Positions 20,248-21,833 of a stretch of 21,833 nt of DNA are shown here, one piece after another (within the stretch, counting starts at the first letter, position 1; each line of letters begins with the position of its first letter). The stretch lies in the IMG/VR virus record IMGVR_UViG_3300009512_000097, positions 1 to 21,833 of that record; one strand, 5' to 3'. Made by a program: the position numbers and the translations under genes. Source of the DNA: a virus. The notes beneath the pieces are model-generated. The model had not been told where the DNA came from, did not search any database, and saw nothing but the letters and a program-made list of their open reading frames with translations.

Positions 20248-20276
20248 TGTACATTCCTCGCAAAGTATGGTATAAT
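20248..20276 (+). promoter_or_regulatory. Sigma70-type promoter PD
   Basis: TGTACA at 20248-20253, a 17-base spacer and TATAAT at 20271-20276 preceded by TGG. Predicted transcription start is near 20283, leaving a short leader with GAGGAAAG before ATG 20299. The upstream 18-base block is identical to that of PB. No hairpin terminator separates it from the gene before. Confidence 0.82.
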
Positions 20277-20298
20277 ATACTTATAAATGAGGAAAGAA

Positions 20299-20520
20299 AT
20301 GAGTAAAAATATTATAAAAGGAAGACTTGTCGTCAATGAAGATGTACTAGTCGAAGTGCCATTGTACACTGAAAAGATGGTAGATTTAGCGGTCTCTAAA
20401 GAAGATGGAGCTTGGGATCAACTTTGTGAGTTGATTATTAGCCAAGGATTCATTGACTTGAGAGGTAATATTCACGTCGACCAGTTAGTGATTGACGGAA
20501 AGGAAAGAGTGTTTCATTGA
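20299..20520 (+). CDS. Small conserved phage protein, function unknown
   Basis: A 73-residue protein (MSKNIIKGRLVVNEDVLVEV). I use ATG 20299, with GAGGAAAG a few bases upstream, instead of ATG 20287, which lies almost at the promoter start. It has a strand-rich first half, then DGAWDQLCELIISQGFIDLR and a final strand. There are no catalytic motifs. The stop codon overlaps a possible TTG start of the next gene (TTGA). Confidence 0.7.
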   Translation: MSKNIIKGRLVVNEDVLVEVPLYTEKMVDLAVSKEDGAWDQLCELIISQGFIDLRGNIHVDQLVIDGKERVFH

Positions 20521-21110
20521 GAGATAATATGAAAGAGAACATAATTTTAGTAGATTGTGATGGAGTTTTGTGTGATTGGGAATACTCATTTACACAGTGG
20601 ATGAACCACAGAGGGTATCCTACAGAAGATGCCATGCAATATAATGTTGGCCAAAGATTTGCTATTTCGAAAGAACTAGGCAGTTCAATGGTTGCAGAAT
20701 TTAATGAATCAGCGGTGATTGCATTTTTGCCACCTTTGAGAGATGCAGTTTATTACATGAAAAGACTTAATATGTTACATGGATATAAATTCCATTGCAT
20801 AACGTCTTTAAGCGAAAATAAATATGCACAAAGATTAAGAACCCAAAACCTTGAATTATTGTTCGGTAAAGAAGTATGGGATGATTTCGTATACTTACCA
20901 TGCGGAGCTGATAAAGACAAAGCTTTGAGCGAATACAAAGGAACAGGATGTTTCTGGGTAGAAGATAAGCCGGAAAATGCAGAGGTTGGAAAAGCTTTAG
21001 GGTTAGATTCAATATTAGTCGCTCATGATCATAATGCATATTATGATGGAGATATTCCAAGATATTGGAAGTGGAAAGATATATATAAATATATCACTGG
21101 AGAATTTTAA
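20517..21110 (+). CDS. HAD-superfamily 5'(3')-deoxyribonucleotidase-like phosphatase
   Basis: A protein of 197 residues from TTG 20517, or 193 from ATG 20529. Motif I is LVDCDGVLCDWEYSF, with the nucleophile and acid/base Asp pair. Motif II is the Thr or Ser of CITSLSE. Lys in motif III is in the GADKDKALSEYKG region, and motif IV is FWVEDKPENAEVG with an Asp. The cap between motifs I and II is helical, as in NT5C/dNT-type enzymes that remove phosphate from dNMPs. It fits nucleotide pool control in the same unit as other metabolic genes. TTG overlaps the previous stop and has AAGGAAAGAG upstream; the ATG has only GAGAG, so the start is unsettled. Confidence 0.83.
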   Translation: MRDNMKENIILVDCDGVLCDWEYSFTQWMNHRGYPTEDAMQYNVGQRFAISKELGSSMVAEFNESAVIAFLPPLRDAVYYMKRLNMLHGYKFHCITSLSENKYAQRLRTQNLELLFGKEVWDDFVYLPCGADKDKALSEYKGTGCFWVEDKPENAEVGKALGLDSILVAHDHNAYYDGDIPRYWKWKDIYKYITGEF

Positions 21111-21111
21111 A

Positions 21112-21300
21112 ATGCCCACAAAATTAAAACCTTCTGCTACAATAGTAGACAGAAAGACAAACAAAAAAACCGTAACTCATACGTATGCTAAGAGTACATC
21201 AATTGACGAAATGAGAAAGATGTATGAGTCAGGCGGTACTACACCTAAGTTAAAACAGAAAATCCGTAACGAATTTGTTCGTAGAGGTCAGACGATCTAA
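21112..21300 (+). CDS. Small basic phage protein, function unknown
   Basis: A 62-residue, lysine-rich protein (MPTKLKPSATIVDRKTNKKT, then YAKSTSIDEMRKMYESGGTT and a basic end KQKIRNEFVRRG). I recall close relatives in many marine T4-like phages, always tiny and unassigned. ATG 21112 has TGGAGA about nine bases upstream; the longer frame from 21025 lies in the HAD gene. It is likely to bind nucleic acid or protein through its charge, but this is inference. Confidence 0.75.
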   Translation: MPTKLKPSATIVDRKTNKKTVTHTYAKSTSIDEMRKMYESGGTTPKLKQKIRNEFVRRGQTI

Positions 21301-21301
21301 A

Positions 21302-21475
21302 GTGAATAAGCTCTGGACCATCTGGAAACACGCACTAGGATCTTTTGACGAAGAGGATGGTTATGACGTACAAAATGAAAACAGAATATCAGCGATAAGA
21401 ACATTTATAGTTATGTCAAATTTGTTATGTGTTTATCTTATAATGTTTAACATAATAATAGGATGGATACAATGA
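21302..21475 (+). CDS. Small membrane protein, first of a tandem pair (GTG start)
   Basis: A 57-residue protein read from GTG 21302, one base after the previous stop. It begins (M)NKLWTIWKHALGSFDEEDGY, has NRISAIRTF, and ends with one transmembrane helix (VMSNLLCVYLIMFNIIIGW). It aligns with the next gene: M-(N/K)-K-(L/W)-W-x-IW, (A/S)-LG, an N/D-rich loop, I-(S/A)-(A/G)-IRT, then the membrane helix. The ribosome site (AGAGGT, 13 bases away) is distant. Predicted topology is a cytoplasmic N-terminus. Function unknown. Confidence 0.7.
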   Translation: MNKLWTIWKHALGSFDEEDGYDVQNENRISAIRTFIVMSNLLCVYLIMFNIIIGWIQ

Positions 21476-21651
21476 AGAAATGGTGGAGAATCTGGGCCAA
21501 GAGTCTGGGTGAAAAAGTTGGTGAGACGGATAAACAAGCAAATACAATTGCGGGAATTAGAACCGTATGGTGGTTTACTCACATGACAACTTGTATTGCA
21601 ATTATACTTAACGCTATAGCAAATCATGGTTGGGGCTTATTTGGCCTATGA
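21472..21651 (+). CDS. Small membrane protein, second of a tandem pair
   Basis: A 59-residue paralogue of the gene at 21302, starting MKKWWRIWAKSLGEKVGETD. It has NTIAGIRTVWW and a C-terminal transmembrane stretch (TTCIAIILNAIANHGWGL). ATG 21472 overlaps the previous stop (ATGA) and has AGGATGG upstream, which makes it preferable to ATG 21463. From memory, proteins with this W-rich start and IRT motif occur in marine T4-like phages, usually once. Function unknown; the membrane location is clear. Confidence 0.75.
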   Translation: MKKWWRIWAKSLGEKVGETDKQANTIAGIRTVWWFTHMTTCIAIILNAIANHGWGLFGL

Positions 21652-21833
21652 TCACAGTATCCGAGTCAGCAGAACTTCGATTAAGATCAGTAGTATTTCC
21701 TGAGAAAACCGTTGGTGTCAGAATGGGTGTTCGCTCAAGCGGGTGCAGCGGATTGGCATATGTATTAGAATTTTGTTATAAGGCAAATGACGACGATAAT
21801 GTTGTTCTTTGCTGTGATGATACAGTATCAATA
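21648..21833 (+). CDS. A-type iron-sulfur carrier (IscA/SufA/ErpA-like), partial at window end
   Basis: The first 62 residues of an A-type Fe-S cluster carrier. ITVSESAELRLRSVV is the N-terminal helix-strand, and GVRMGVRSSGCSGLAYVLEF is the family signature with the first conserved cluster Cys in GCSG. The C-terminal C-G-C, which completes the cluster site, lies beyond the window. Such proteins deliver Fe-S clusters to apo-enzymes. The ATG overlaps the previous stop. The gene is cut only by the end of the sequence; nothing suggests a broken gene. Confidence 0.9.
   Translation, partial: MITVSESAELRLRSVVFPEKTVGVRMGVRSSGCSGLAYVLEFCYKANDDDNVVLCCDDTVSI

Noticed and set aside
1-21833. tRNA genes, CRISPR arrays, insertion sequences and attachment sites
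   Set aside because: No cloverleaf with a T-loop GTTCRA element, no regularly spaced repeats, no transposase or integrase and no terminal inverted repeats were seen.

Overview
This window looks like a segment of a lytic, AT-rich, T4-like marine myovirus genome. Every supported gene is on the + strand. The genes are packed with ATGA, TTGA or TAATG overlaps and gaps are almost absent. The markers for this assignment are class I ribonucleotide reductase (nrdA/nrdB) with a glutaredoxin, a T4-type RNase H (5' nuclease), PhoH, a RecB-like exonuclease, a GIY-YIG protein, a peroxiredoxin, and many small proteins of the kind conserved in marine T4-like phages. The host cannot be fixed from this sequence: there is no tRNA, no photosynthesis gene and no tail-fibre gene.

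Region 1 (about 1-8,590) holds virion-associated and probably head-internal proteins. At least eleven of these genes begin with the same short tag, M-x-x-F followed by polar or charged residues. In most, the tag is soon followed by (L/I)-x-E, the cleavage signal of the T4 prohead protease gp21. This resembles the capsid targeting sequence of the T4 internal proteins. Tagged products include a P-loop kinase, two proteins with long hydrophobic stretches and several small basic proteins. Among them lies a 663-residue protein that reads like a chain of 62-94 residue modules separated by (L/I)-x-E-(A/G) sites. Two of its modules are clear repeats of each other, and another is related to the separate gene at 8106-8588. 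Untagged genes here include a transglutaminase-like cysteine peptidase, a cupin-like protein, an XhlA-like membrane coiled coil and two conserved phage proteins.

Region 2 (8,590-10,859) looks like a lysis or envelope module: a small basic protein, an overlapping i-spanin/o-spanin pair, a class 3 lipase and a membrane-anchored protein. No endolysin is visible.

Region 3 (10,860-21,833) is nucleotide and DNA metabolism plus redox functions, in four units each led by a very similar sigma70-type promoter (TTTACA or TGTACA, 17 bp spacer, TGn-TATAAT). Unit A: nrdA, a small ORF, nrdB, a small membrane ORF, glutaredoxin, a zinc-ribbon ORF and the GIY-YIG gene. Unit B: a conserved small gene, rnh and two more small genes, ended by a strong hairpin. 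Unit C: a conserved 184-residue protein, an FmdB-like protein, phoH, exonuclease, peroxiredoxin and a coiled-coil gene. Unit D: a small gene, a HAD-family deoxyribonucleotidase-like gene, a small basic gene, two tandem paralogous membrane proteins and the start of an A-type Fe-S carrier gene cut by the window end. In units B and C the first start codon lies at the predicted transcription start, so those mRNAs may be leaderless.

The most interesting feature is the set of predicted packaged proteins in region 1, comprising the tagged effectors and the modular polyprotein. All functional calls rest on motif recognition by eye; no database search was run.
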